Source of the DNA: Atriophallophorus winterbourni
Taxonomy: Eukaryota; Platyhelminthes; Trematoda; Plagiorchiida; Microphallidae
Direction of reading: 5' to 3'
Assembly (NCBI GenBank): GCA_013407085.1
Contig: JACCGJ010011006.1
Coordinates: 1 to 64,000, forward strand
Length of the DNA stretch: 64,000 bases
Part shown: positions 25,801 to 40,800 of the stretch, one piece after another
Position numbering within the stretch: the stretch's first letter is position 1
Layout of the letters: the number at the start of each line of letters is the position of its first letter
Position numbers and translations under genes: made by a program
Notes under the pieces: model-generated
The model's database searches: none
The model's input: only the letters and a program-made list of their open reading frames with translations
Told to the model about the DNA's origin: nothing

Positions 25801-28800
25801 GGCGATCTACCGTTCTTCATTCGCAGCAAGACACTTGAACGAAGTTCATTTTTGGATTTTCAGTAACGATATGCAAACTTTAGTTTCATAAAAACAACAA
25901 GTTCGTTGTATTACGAGTCAGAGCTTATGTGATCATTCTGTAAACGCTAAATCTGTAAGCGTGTTTAACTCAGGGCCAATTTGTCTACCCCGAGAATCAT
26001 CCCATTCAAAGCAAACGACTGCTGAGTACTGCATACATCGTCGAACACAATCACTGAATGGTGATTAAATCTATCGTAGATTGGAGTTATATTGTTTTTT
26101 GATGTCACCACCAAATCCAAGACTGAATAGCGGTCAGAGCGACTCCTCCGAGTGCATACGTGAACATGGTTGTATAAAGGGAGTGAAACTAGTAATATTA
26201 TTAATCGGTATACGAGCGTGTTTGGGAAGTGATCGTCTCTGAATTTAATGGTATCCATAGTAAAATCACCCATGAGAAGTAATTGTTTTAGTGAAGCGCT
26301 GAAGCACTTGGAACAACCTTCCGTTGTAAGATTCCGTAGATGAAAGGGACCTGTAGACCACACCAATCATGCAAATTTCACAAGACATCAGCGTTAAAGA
26401 ACACCAAATTTATCCTCGAGGGTGAATTATATGTTATCTATTGGATGGTACTGGAGGCAATTAGGATAATAAAGAGCAATACCACCACTAATTATCTCTC
26501 GATCGTTTCTCATCAAATGCATATTGTGAATGGATATATCCGTTTCAAAAATTTCGGAAGGATACGATGTTTCTATGTTAGTGATAATATCCGGTGAGTT
26601 GTGCAAACATATCTTGGTTAACTCCGCTGTATTCGAAAGGCATAGCGCATTTGTATATAAAAATCTTATAAAGTTTTTAATGTTCAAGTCATGAAGTGTT
26701 TCCAATGGTCTGACTCAGTTGGAGTCAGAATGCTCAAGTCTTTTTGAACTGTCTCAATGGATTTCCTTCCGACCGTATCACACCCGAAAACTTACCCCGG
26801 TTATTTACCATATACGCACGTCCTGTTTTGGAATAGTTATTCAAAGCCTAGGCACCATGACTGAGGAAGTATATTGAACTACTTGACAGGGCTTATCACT
26901 GTGCGACTAAGTTGGTCTCGCGTTACAAAAATTCGCCTTTCCAAGATCGAATGTAATAATTTGTTCTACATGATTTTACTCAATGACGAATAGAGAGTGA
27001 CCTTATGCTGGCACTCAAAAATTTGCACACCAAAAGTCATTCCCTCAAACATTTAATTCAACCCAATAACGTTACTCAGACACGTAGACATTCAAAGCTT
27101 TAATCATTCCACGTTCTCGATTGGATCGGAATTTTTTCTCGACCAGAATTTTTTTTTACGTGAAACATCTTGCCACATGAAATCGTACGCTCGGAACCAG
27201 TCGAGGTTTTCACTTCACCTTTCGATGAATACATGACGGACCATGCGGTATCTAACCGTACATATTGATTCTTGAAAGCTTATATGCTTATGCTCATTGC
27301 TTTTTCTAACTTAAAAATTTATGAGTTATGTGTTCTTTTAAGGTGCGATTTCATCAATCCAAGGGTTACATTAAAACACTACACCCTCAGCATTCACTTG
27401 AGTATAAATGCTGTGAGGTGATTAAAAACGTTTCATTGTATAAACACGTACACCACATTACTAGAAAAAGAGGTCCAGAGAAATCTCCACTTCTTGATTC
27501 GATTTTAACATCCAAGGGCAACAGCACTGGAGTCGGTGCTGTATCGTGGTCATCTGAAGTAATGTGATTACGTCCTGTTATTCTTTATATTCGTGGGCAC
27601 CGCCAGTAGGGCCTCTAATGATGCGAAACTCTCAAAAACGTTGATTGCTATTAACCTTGCGATATCACGATTTTACCTATCAAGAAACTCGTTGTTCCAG
27701 CACTTTAACATACATCGGCTATAGCCAGAATATCAAACCTAGAATATTTTGATACTTACTTGGCAGCCACGCTCAAATTCGATAGTCGGGTGAAATTCTG
27801 TGTACAGAATCAATCGAGTAGACGTATTGTGTATAAAAATTTCAAACAAATTCGAAATAGGGCGACTTTCTTAATCCGCGAAGATAAGCACTGCAATCAT
27901 TAGAATCTGGGGTCCAAAGTGACTAAGGTTTAACAGAGAGTATTCCAATTCAGACAGCAGATTGAATGACAGACACTGTCAGGGATACAGCTGATGCCTT
28001 GGCAACATTTCATTCGCATATCTTTTGTCCAAATAATATGTCGCTATCAAGAACTTTGTCAAGCTCACTGGATGTGGAAAGCCCAAGTTATGTCAAAGTG
28101 AAGCCAACTGTTGCGCAAAAGAATTGACGCAGGCCTAACGTAAGCGAAGCTTTATTGTAAGACTGAATAACGCCGGCTTGTCTGAGTTCTCGTGAGCTGG
28201 ATCATTGTGACCCTCTATGTGATTTATTTAAACACTAACTGAATACGGGAATCGTAACAGCAATCATACGTATACCGCCAATTTATTGGTCTGTAAATGT
28301 GTTATCATGCACCTTGAGAACCATGGAAATACTTCTGAAACACAACACGAATTTCTAAAAACATCTTCCTGCTTGACTAATTTGCCCCCGAATTTAAACG
28401 ATTAGATGCAAGCTTTAAACGTAGAAAGTTGCGTAAATGCCAGTCACTTATATATCTAAAGATTTCGATCATGTTGATCACGTTTTACTGTTTCTGAAGC
28501 CGCATGATGTCGGCATCACTAAAACTCTCCATACTTGTTTCACAAGTTTTCTCTCTGAAGGCAAAAACAATCTCAGTATAAATGGTGAAATTTCTTTCGA
28601 ATCCACGAGCAGCGTCCCATAAGTTTCAATAATTCGTGCAATACTGATCATAATATTTATAAATGATCTACCGTAATTTGTACGTTATAAAACTTTGCTT
28701 TTTGCTGATGATGTACAACATTAAATGGGAGTTAACTCTGTTGATGATTGCCTGGTTTTACAAACAGACCTTATTAATATGCAACACTGGTCAATTTAAA

Positions 28801-31800
28801 ACAAACTGCCCTTCAATTTCTACAAGTTCAATATGTTACCGGTTGGAATACCCGTCATGTTCTCATACGCATTTGGCAGTCAAACGATTCAGTGCGTATA
28901 TCAAAGGATATTCTTGGCAACTGGATAAGCGAAAATTTGAAATCAATCTTTAGTGTAGGCAGTCTATAAGCGTGCATATAGCATACTCGGCTTACGCAGA
29001 TAAATGATTTGACGTTTCCGACGCACCCTTTAACACATTTATTTAATACGTACGTACGGCCAGTCGCGACCTATGCAGCGCAAGCATTGGTACCATGGTT
29101 TCGATGAGAAATCTCGTTACTCAAGAGAATTTATCATAACGCAACTAATGGATTATATAACCTACCCCTTGAGCAGTGATTAGCTTGACTCAGATGGTGC
29201 ACTCTCGAGCGCAGTTGCACCCAAGGTGACCAAAATCGTACATATCGAATAATCCATAAGGCGTCCAACACACTGAAGCACCTATTTAAAATGTGTTCCA
29301 GTCTCTCGACCGGCAGTCACAATCTCACAGTTCACCTCCCTTTTATTCATGATTAATCTGTTGCCTGACCTTTTATTCACTCCGTGTATGCTATCTATGG
29401 AACGGACTGTCACCGAATGAAATTATCTTCAAGTAAGGTTACGAACGTTTATGTCGAATAATACTGTGTTGGCACCGAAAACCACCAGTGCTTTCGTTCT
29501 ACAGAAGCACATCTAAATTTTATACCTATATAATATGGTATTGTATAGCTATTTGCTTTTCCACCATAAATCTTGAATCTTAAGTCTAAGGCGAATATGC
29601 TATTATGACCAAGCATAGAATGCACTTTAGCAAGATACGCCGGATGCAAACAAACTGAGCATTTAACTTGAAGGAAATAGACTATTTTCGGGAGTGCAAC
29701 ACAGCTTTAAGGGATATTCCTACCTTACTAAACTCCTGCTTACTTTTGAAGATCAGTATCAATCAGTATATGTTGGGGATAGCATCCATGAACGCTAAGT
29801 GGTTAGGTAAAACTCCCTTGACCGCGCAAACCACAGCATTCTCTTGGGGATGCTGGATCGTTGCGGTATCGCAAACAGACTATTAGTCCTGTTAGAAAAT
29901 TACCTGAATGACCTGTTTGGTCGACGATCAATAAGCCAGACGATTATGAGCTACTCCGGGAAGATCTTTAAAACCTCTACGCTTGGTCCCCGAAAATAAC
30001 CTATTGTTCAATTTCAAGAAGTGACATATTGAATATTGGAAAATATGTTGTTTCTAATATTCCCTTGCTGCGAAAAGGCTCTAGTAAATGACGGGAAAAT
30101 GACTCATTTGTATGGATGAGCAACAATCTTTCGAGGTAGAGAGACTTGCAACATTTTTTTACAGGGAAACATTATAGGAAGTGTCACCTAGAGGTTCTCA
30201 GAACACAAAAATTTCTGCCCTTTGGATTTTCTCTTGATTTTTGAACTGTAAATAAAGAAATCCCGTTTTGCTTGATATAATATTCTTAGTTCCCATAGTA
30301 TTTCGTGGTGTTTTTATGTAAAGCTATATGCTTTTAGACCATAAATATTGAATTAAATCGAAAATGAAAAGCATTCTATTTTCGTTCATGTCTTGATTGA
30401 AGGGTTTAGATCTCACTGTTGTACATAAAGCATTGAGTACACACCCGCTAATAACATCATCTTTGTCATCACTGTCAGTTTGCGCACGCCACATACATAG
30501 ATGCTGAAACGTGACAAGAATGCAGCTAGTGTGCCCATCCGCTTTTCAATCTCTGTGTTTATCGAGAGGTTACCCGCAATGGTTGAACCAACATATGTGA
30601 AACAATGTACTGGTTCAGGCTAACAGCTTTTAACAGTGATGATAAGGGACGATATATTCACTTGAATAAGGATTTCGGCCCTGCACGTGTTTTTATAAGA
30701 TTAGTCCATTGGCGACTGGAATTTCTCTTTGAAGTGCATAATGAATGTTTTAGGGTCGGCAAACAAGAGGTAAAGGATTAGCACACCCCCTACCTCGTCT
30801 CCTGCTTTTACCGGTTCGAACTGACCGTTTTCAACAGTGATGATTAGAGACGATAAAATCCATTGAGCGCGGGCTTTGGACTTGCTCATTCTGAGGGTCA
30901 GCCCAAATTCTTTGAGTGCTGAGGAAAACAATCAATTAGAATGAGCAATAATGGCTTTCACGTCACAAAACAGCAGATAATGGATTAGTACATTCCGTAT
31001 TATTCTTCTCGCTTTCAAGTGGTTTTGGAATGCTTAACATAACATCGCTCTCGTATCTAAATACCTTCTGTTTTCTTCCCCACTGCGTGTATTTTATCAT
31101 AGAATATACAGAACAGCGGAGGATCAAGGACACATCCTTGTTCAACGCCCGGCGAATTTCGAAAGCTCCTAAACTGCAACTATTAAAATGGACTGAACCC
31201 CATATGGAAGAATGTAAAGAAATAACAAGTTTAATTACACTTTGAAGGCAGCCTAAATGATAAAAATTTCAAATAGATCTTCCTTGCTAACGTAATGGAA
31301 TGTCTTCGTTAAATGAAGTTGTCTCATGAATAATATCATGCCTAACCTTAATCTACCACTTGGGAATGCATATTGAGTTTTGGTGTAAACTTTATCATCA
31401 ATTTACTGTAGCTACATCTTTAGAATTTTATAAAATATTTGCCTGCAATATTTTCATTTTTAAAAAGCTTGATAATCTCGGTGTCTCGCATTTCTTGTAG
31501 GACACACTCCTTCTGCCGTCACTGAAGAAGCAATTGATGAAGCGACTGTAATAAAGCTGTTTTACAGTATTCGATGAGGTGTAGAATCCCGTCATCGCTA
31601 GGGCTCGCATCTCTCGCTAGGTGGTTCTTTGTATTATTGAGCTCATAAAGCGTAAGGTGTGTATCGAGGTATTCGAAGGTTGGCAAACGTTCAACATTTT
31701 CAAGTGCTATCGCTAGAATAAAGAAGGCAAGTGCTTGACTCATCTTCCCGTCTGCCGAGTTTTGTCAACAGTGGAATTACCAGATATTATTTTAATGAGA

Positions 31801-34800
31801 GCTGTTTTAAGTTTTTGAACCATTGGCTCTCTTGATCCTAACATACATATCGAGATAATTACCAGTCTCCGCAGGTTTTTTTTGATACCGAGGCTAATTT
31901 CATTTCGTGAGTCTCTTGCACACCGCCAAGTTGTCTGCTGGGCCTTATGTCATCACAGAATCCACGGCCTCGAACCAGTCACATGTTCCAGATTATTTTA
32001 AAATATAAGTGAATGAAACGACTAGGCATATGTCGTTTTAAGACGATTTCCATTTCTCAGATGCTGAATCTGGTGGAGTTGTATTGTTGATCTGCTCCGC
32101 AAAAGCTTTTTTTAAGTCGCGCAATGAGATTAGGTTCACACATATGAATGACGTCAATCCTAGGCTAAACATTCAATTTGGCACAAAGAAAAATAGTCTG
32201 GTGGAGCATAAGTTTTTTCACAAACCAGTGAATCGTCAGTGTCACAGTCTGCAATGCGATATGATCTTGGGAGCATTACGTTTTTTATACTAACGCGCTT
32301 AACCTCGATAAATTCATGCAAGTGCCGATGGTTTCACAGAGGATATTTCCAAGAGAATGAAAGAAAGTTTTCGAGAAACAAAAACTGAAATGTATGCAAT
32401 TTTATGAATACAAGCTGTGCATCTTCGGTAAGCCTACCTAACTCCGAACTTTTACAGAGAGTTTAGCCAAGACTCTGGGATTAAGTTACCCAATACCACT
32501 ACTCATCATTTCGGTGGCACATTTTATGGACTTTAGTGAGGCTGTTTAGAAACGTTTTGTTTAGTAGGCGTCGCTTAGAGCGCCGTTTCAGAGACGTTGG
32601 CCAGCGTAATTGTACTAGTAATACACTCAAAATTTAGAATCAAAATCTCTTCGCTGGCGTTGCTAATTTGTTGGTTAACCCATTTCAGGACGGATGTAAC
32701 CTTTTGGTTACATGAATTTCGCAAGTCATTTTGAGCTAATTCTAACTGAATTTTCCGAAAGTTTTTTGCACGGCGGCATACAGAATTTTGTCAACTGCAG
32801 GGTGGTTTTATTCTTTTTTGAAGAAGAAGAAGAAGAAGAAATTGACTTTATTCGCAATCATCATTGACTTGTCCACAGTGAAAGAGAAAGTATGTGCTGG
32901 TACGGGTTTCGAACGTATCCTCACAATTCGCAGTTTTGTGAGCCGAATAAAATCGTGTGAAATTCTCAGTTATTATAAATTTTGTTCCAGTATAAACTTA
33001 GTCATGCCTAAAACACATTATGTAAAAAATTGGAATAAATCAGAAAATCTTCGAAATGCGTTGCGTTTAAATAGATGTAACCTTTATGTTACATCCGGCA
33101 GAAGTCACCAAAATCGTACAGGAATTCTGTCCTCCTGAAGATATTGAATGGAAAGATATACTTTCTGTTGACGAAGAATGGCGATCATTTTCATCGCTTT
33201 CCTTTTTTAAGTTGATGTTCTACAATTCGGCATTCGAGACAAACCAAAATTTATGCAATGCAGACCGCTGAGAAATAGTTGCGAATTGACGATACGGATA
33301 TGAGAACTTTCGTGGGTATCACACTCCTAACTGGTATAATCAAAGTTCCTAGTTATCGAACTGACTGGAAAAAAGGCTTGAGCCTCAAAGCAGTTTCGAG
33401 TAATATGAGTCGGGACAGATACGAGGAGATAAAACGCTATCTTCACTTTAATGATAATATTTTGCAGAAGGAAGATGGAAACAAAGATAACAAACTATTC
33501 AAATTATGGATTCCATCAAATCGAACTGTCAGAAACTTCCACAAGAATAAAATCAAGCCGTGGATGAACAAATCATTCCTACCAAAGCGCATATCTCCTT
33601 AAAACAATACAATGGAAGAAAGCCACATAAATGGGGCTATAAAGTCATATCTGGAGCAGGATCGTGTGGCCTCATTTATGACTTCGAGATTTATACGGGG
33701 AAGGATCGGAAGAAGGAAGATGTCGAAGTTGGAGTGTCATCAACCTACGCACTTTGGCTAGCTGAAGGTATACACAAGCAGAAGAACTACAAGTTATTTG
33801 ATGATAACTGGTTCTCTTCATTGGGCTTATCAAGGAAGCTATAGGAATCTGGTATACTCAATGTGATACCGTCAGGGTGAACAGGCTGAAAAGATGTATA
33901 CTGAAGAATGATAAACTGCTACAAAAAGATGGGAGAGGAAGTTACGACTTCAGAGTTGAAATCAATAGTAATATAATAGCTGTTAAGTGGTTTGACAACG
34001 AACCAATTCACCTATTTTCTTCATTCGCGGGAATAGAACCGGCTGATACAGTGATGAGATAGGATCAAAAACAGAAGTCATATGTAGAAGTTGGTAGACC
34101 TTTCGTTGTAAAAAAATATAACAAATTCATGGGGGGAGTCGCTTTGTGCAATATGTTGATCAAACTTTATCGTACCGTTTTCAAGTCGAAGAAATGGTAC
34201 ATGAGGATTTTTTTCTATCTCTTAGATCTGAGTGTGGTAAATGCTTGGTTGTTATACCGAATGACCTGTGATTTCATGAGTTCAACAGGTATGTGTCTCT
34301 CTGACTTCAAAGAAGACATAACAATCGCTCTAATGACTCCGCCTGTAACTCCAAGGGGAAAGCTAAGGTCTACAACAGACATGCAGCAACCGGTACAGAA
34401 GATGAGGAAAATCTCTTGCCCAGTGAATTCAGTCCGTTTCGACAAAGTTGGCCATTTTCCGCTCATCTCGAAAACCCGGAAGACATGCAAGCACTGTGTA
34501 AAAGGATTGACTAAAGTGAGGTGTCAAAAATGCGATGTAGCTCTGTGTCTGACCTACGACAAAACATGTTATAGAGACTATCACAAAAAATTACAATGGG
34601 GTACCATAAGGAAATGACGCCTGAAAACTGATGACTTCTGCCGGATGTAACCAATTGGTTACATTTTGTTATTTTCTCAATTATCTGAATATCACAAACT
34701 TTTTATATTATTTGTGTTATTTCACCCCTGGGCAACTCATTTCCGAAGAAAAGATATTTTATTTCGGGTTAGAAAATAATTCAGGCATGAAATGGTTAAT

Positions 34801-37800
34801 TTCAGTTGGATGTTCCGCACAACGAACGCAACTCCATGAACTCGAGGCTTATCAGGACCCATTTCATTCCAAAATGTGTCTAATCTATTTCTGTTAGCAT
34901 TAACGTGTTTGGTAGTCGCGTCTCTTGCTAAGTATCTGATCTTCGATGCGTCGTCATGTAATCCAGGAAACCTAGACAAGACGTTCCAGGTAGGAAGTTT
35001 GAAAGTTGATCTCTTTGTGTAAACAATTCCTTTTGCTGGTTCAGAAAAGTGAAGTCAGTTTTTCAATTGATTCTTAACCATCATGAAAGTATTGAAAATA
35101 GCAGACCGTAACAAGTCGGTACCTTAATGAAGCAGGGTATTCCATTTTGTGGTGGTGGCTACCCAATAAAACCTGAAGATCTCTACCACCGTCGGAAGCA
35201 GCCCTAGGAGCTGAATTCTACCGCAATCGAACCATAGCTTTTAACATATATATGCTGCTCACCGTAATAACAACGGAAGTGAAGTGGATTTACTTATTCA
35301 TTATTGCACCGAGATACAAACCAGAAAGGTACTAGTTGCTGCCCATGCAGCAAGAACCCCCTCTCTTTCTTTATTGAAACTGATGGAAAACTAGGCTGAA
35401 ACATTTGGATAACGATACTGTCGCATGTGTTGTCAGGATGAAGTTGAATGCATCTTCGGTTGGTTAGTACATTTGATTGAAGCATAAAGGTAGTGAAGGT
35501 TTGCGATGAGGGTTTACCTTCACCAATGTGAACCGCTTAATTGGACTTACGAGTTCTACGTGCTTGAACGAAGCTGGTTTTGGAGCGCCAGTAAGAAGGC
35601 ATTCAGAAATAAGCAATGACAATACATGTGCACTATAATCCAAAACATTAAATTATGTGTTAAATTTACCAGGATATGTTCGAGGAGTGCTCGAGGAATT
35701 AGATGTAGTTCCTATCAAAAAATAATTATTATTCAATGTTTAATCCAATATCACAGGTCGATTATTTCAATAAATAAGTGAATTTATTGTTGAAGAAAAC
35801 TTCAAGTTTACTCGCTACACTAAGAAAAATGTATCGTATTTTGACGGTAATTACGTTAAAACAAATTTTTAACGACACAGAGAATTCAATGGAATCCTTT
35901 TCGGTTTTCATTATTCTTCTCTCAAAATAAACTTGATATTCCTTTTACTACCATTCTAGGATATGTATGTTGGACAAGTTAAGCCATGTTTGATTTTTAA
36001 TGGCTGTCAGTTAATCCTCCTATAAAAACAATAATTTTAAGAATCACAATCTTGATGCCATTCCTGATGAAGCCGGTAAATATATAATAAATAAATAATA
36101 TAAATAATTGTTAACATTTTAACAATTAGTTCATATTCACGGTAACAGGCTGTCCTTTTCCGGCAGATCGAGACAGAATGATTAGTTTCATTTTGTATAG
36201 AAAAATTAATCCGTACACTTTCGAAATGTTCGGAAGCGAATTTCCTGAAAAAAACCACGATTTTCAGAAACAATGTACCAGAAAACACTACATTAAATTG
36301 TTGCTGCCTATTTGAAAAGTCAATCTCCAACAATTAAAAATAGTGTTCTGTAGGAATTTCAGATGATTTTTTGAACCCATCCATATGATTATTTAAATTC
36401 ATGCACTAGAGCAGATTTAAACACATACGAAAACATTTCGGGTAAAAAGGTACGACTCACGTTTTTATCAAGTTCGATGCTTAATGCATTTGCTTCTTTC
36501 ACGTATATCCCATTTTCCCAAATAAGGTTCTGAAAACAGTAATTTGAACATATTCTGTTGGCACATATCATTTGATCGTTGATCTTTTTGTAAACGTTCA
36601 AATGATACCGCTGCACGGGGAATCTTTCTGCCTTCCAACATAAAAATCCAAATATTTTTATATTAAAATGCTTCATATTTACATGATACTCAGCGGAAGC
36701 AATTGTTTTGATTAATAAATCAATTTTCGATCCTTGAAACAATAAACAGTTTGATGCGGAGATTGTATTTTATATTATCGACAGTAACAATATAATAATA
36801 AAGCTGTAATTGTGGAATTCGTTTGAACTGACTAATAATAGGCATGGTGATCATAAGAAATATTACAGTCGTAATATCGGATTACAAAGCTCGAAACCGA
36901 TCTCAAGTGTGAACACATTCAGTGAGAGACCTTATTCATATAAATGAAAATTTTATTAAGGCTTCAAACAAATTTATATTTCCAATCGATTTATTTCATT
37001 TATTCCTTGCTATCAGAAGTTCCACTCCAAACAAATGCAAAATTCTTCGCTTTATAGTTCGGCACCTATTAATCACATCTCATCATTGCACACATAAGAA
37101 AATCAGATTTAAAAATTTACCATTATAGTTACAGAAGTCATTTTGACTTCGAGTGTTATAACGGCTTTGCTTTGAAACAAAATTCTCTCGTTTGGATTCT
37201 AATGCTGCTTACCCGTAAATAATGAGTCCGATGATAACGCCAGTGGTGAAAAGTCCAGTAGGCTAAACTTCTCTCCCGTTCCGTCCAATTAAGTTCGCCT
37301 GAATTAAAAAGAATTGGTGGTCAAATATCGTTCAATTTTGATTTAACTTGAACTGAACATTACTTGCAGCCGCACCTTCAAGCAAGGAATCATCAGCAGT
37401 TTGTGAACTCATCAACGACTGTTTGTCGACCTGCTCCTTAAGTTGTTGAATTCGGTCCTCGTACAACTGTAATAAGGAAGAAATTATTTATCTCTCTGAG
37501 CTGAATAAGTTCGAATTAAAACATATTAGGTACATTTCAAATTGTGTTGAATTTTTAGTTGTGTAACGGTTCCACTGTCATTTGAAATATCAACACTTTA
37601 TAATGACAAACTCAGATGTTTTTCCATGAAACTTTCGAGGATAATCATATCGATTTTTTATGGTCGACGCATGCTCATGTTCAGCATAATGAATTTTTAT
37701 ACGTGTTCTATTTTTTGATGTTATGTTTATACACTTTATGTTAGAGAGTATCAATCAAATCCTCTGAAACAGGACAGCAGGAAAATCCAAACTCGACTGT

Positions 37801-40800
37801 AATCAAAAATTCATTAGATTTTAGATTTCGAAAGAATTGCAAGAGAATGGTTGAGATTACAGCCAATCTGAAAATAGAAACCGATGCGTGCCAACATCAG
37901 CCATTGAATGATATTAAAATTATGAACGTCAACCTGACGGGCTAAAAGTGGCTAGGTTTAGAACGAAAACGGTGGATATGAAATCGCTTGGCAAATCATA
38001 AAAGAGTAACAACCTGTGTTGACAATGCGGACTTCTTATTTTCTCAAGCGATATACATATTATTGTTAGGTGGCCGTGTTTTATTCAATATTAAGTGCGT
38101 TATGAAAAATAGACCCGTTGTTCTTCTCGTGTCTTGTAAGATTTGGTGATTTACCTTGTCGTTATAGTTGACGTTTGGACCAAAAACTTTATCTACGTTC
38201 GTTCCACTTAATATTATAGCGACTCAACATAACATGAGTCTGAATCAAACGCTTCTTGCTCCATACTCTGTGTGACGTAGAACAGCAAAATTTTTCGTAA
38301 TTTTTTTTAATGTGGCTATGTTAGGGATTACAATAAATGATCCGTAAACAAAAATAATTTACGCAAGTGGCAAATTAAATAACATTATATTAGACAGTTA
38401 AGTAATTTGAATGCACAACCCACTTTTTTCTGTTCTTCAAACAATCGATCTGTTTGTTCTTTTTCTTTTCGGAAATTTTCTTCCATTTCCATTAAACGGT
38501 TCTCCATTTCTCGCCGCAGATCCACACCCTGATGGTCTAGCAGTTCACATATTGCATAAGTCCAGTCTATTGATTCTGTCATGCTTGCTATAAAATTTAT
38601 GTTAAATAAATATTCAGTCAATTTGTGCAGCATTGTCAATTGAAGTTTGTGTTTATACTGTAAATCGGAGACCAATTTAAAAAATATAATAGTTTAACGT
38701 GCATAATTTCCATTTTTGCTGCGGTAGTGTTAAACTTTTGGTCTTACAATAGAGATGTATGTACATCGTATTGCGGTTGCTTCTCAAATTCCATGGTGTA
38801 CTGATAAATGTAAAAATATTTGAGACCGTCTTACACTATTTCACTGAGTGAAATCACATCACATATAACGATTTGCTCTATCAAAAGCAAACGCTAGCTC
38901 AGACTTATAGGTATACGCCACTTAATTCAATGAAAAAATCATTATGTTTGTACTTATCCTGTAATAAAATACTTGATAACGCTCAGTAAAATGTAATCCA
39001 TAAATGTTATGTGACAAGTATATTATTATATGATTTTGTTCTCAATCATGTCAAAACATTTAGACTTAATTGCCATCCCAATATGACCATTGTATTATCT
39101 GAATTTATAAAATTAAAAAGGATTATACATGCTATATATACTTAATATGCTTCAATGCAAGCAATTTGATAGAAATGATAACAATAAATGGATGTATGAG
39201 TGAATCATATTATTTTGGTATACGTTGTTATTGGCCTCCTTCTGTTGATGTCGACCATGGATGTACATCACTATCGCATGAATTTTCATGTTCTACAGCG
39301 TTTTGAATGACCCGATTCGGGATACACGATATCTCTCGCAGCACTTGCAACGATAGTCAGAACTTGTTTGTAGGGCGTCAGTTGCACGCCGGCGGCGTGA
39401 TCTACGTTCAGCAGCCAAGAGCTGTATCTGCTCCCCAGGAGCTTGCAGAGGACGCTTCACACAATGCCTCCAAATTGAGCGGTCAACAGCAAGTTCTTCC
39501 CAACTCGCCGGGTCAATGTCAAGAGTTTTCATATCACGTTTGCCAACGTCTTTCGGAATGCGACCATTTTCCATTCTGTAGACATGACCAAGCTACCGCC
39601 GGCGGCGCTGTCTTAATAGGGTGAACATGCTCATTCTTAATCACAGCTGATTTTCATACGCCTCTGATATTCGAGTCATGAAATCCTGGAAGCATGAACC
39701 GGACGTTCCAGGTTCCTAGTTTACGAATTGACCTTTGTTGATTAGTAATTCGTTTCGCTGGTCATACAGATACAGATACAGTCTGCTTGTCGGTTGATTC
39801 ATAATCCTCATGCACCCAATGAGGATAGCAGACCGTGGCGAGACGGCACCTTATCGACTGAGGGCTATTTAGTTTGAGGCAGGTGGTAGCCGTCCAATGA
39901 GGCCTGAAAATCTCTCCCACCGTCAGAAGCAGCCCCAGGCGCTGAGCTCTGCGCCAGTCGAGCCATAGATTTTAACCGGTAACTGCTGCTTCCCGTGTTA
40001 TTATCCATAGGAGCGAAATAGTGTCCTCTCCATTGGTGTGTTGTGATGATATGGAGAACTAACTGTTGCCGATCCAGCAAGTACTCCCTCTCCATGGCAC
40101 AACCGGAACCAAAGGAACAGCTAGGCTGATGCGTTTGGACAACGATGAGGTCGCAGAAGTTGGCAGGACGAAGTTGAATAAAAACTTCGGACTGCCTAAC
40201 AGGACTCCGTCTCCGGATGGTATACGTAGCTCACTGAAAATTTACATCAGTTGTATATTCGAGCGAATGTTATATGTTATATATGTTATGCATTATGTTA
40301 TATGTTATATATGTTGTGCAAACAGCAATAAACGATTATTGTAAATTGATATTTAAAATTTCATGGTTATGTATTGCAAAGTTGAAAAACTGTTCAACTC
40401 ATGCATAACCATTTACATCCACAAGTAAATTTTGAATTCGCTATTTTAACTACGAAACCATTCCAATCAATGGTTGTTCATGAATCCGTTCCCAATGTTA
40501 TGTCTTGTTCAAAAATTTGAGTTTATTTATTTTAGTTAAAAACGGAACTAACGTTATATTTATTTTAAATTTTGGTAGACAAAAGCTTGAACATACCCGT
40601 CATATCCTTTCCTGTATTTTTTCTATCGCGCCCTAGAAAAGTAGTTCATGCGCATGTGTTTTCATCCGATTGTGTAAGCAATGAATAATATTTTAGTCGA
40701 GAAAATTTTTGAATAAGAAATAGTCACGAAATTTATTTGAGAAAATTTAGGATATGTTATTATTCACAAGTGCCTTATTAACTGATATTTTCTTAAATAG

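Larger units (their letters stand above)
32679..34795 (+). mobile_element. piggyBac-family DNA transposon, nested insertion
   Basis: Bounded on both sides by TTAA (32675-32678 and 34796-34799). The ends are inverted copies: CCCATTTCAGG on the left, and CCATTTCATGCC read inward on the right. Inside is a broken piggyBac transposase. Both flanks belong to one older RTE-like copy, as shown by comparison with 17700-17900, so the insertion point is exact. Target TTAA duplication is the rule for this superfamily. Confidence 0.9.
30380..35600 (-). mobile_element. RTE-like LINE, decayed, interrupted by piggyBac
   Basis: Read on the minus strand: leader 35590-34930 (homologous to 18600-18000), endonuclease start 34930-34800, interruption by piggyBac 34795-32679, endonuclease continued (32678-32520, equivalent of 17820-17700), then reverse transcriptase (around 31170-30950; 'acacatccttgttcaacgcccgg' equals the GVRQGCP segment) and C-terminus toward 30400. 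Heavily mutated. Confidence 0.72.

Noticed and set aside
32788..33138. 116-codon frame with a poly-Lys run
   Set aside because: Starts in the GAA microsatellite and runs through the piggyBac leader; only the last part borders the transposase.
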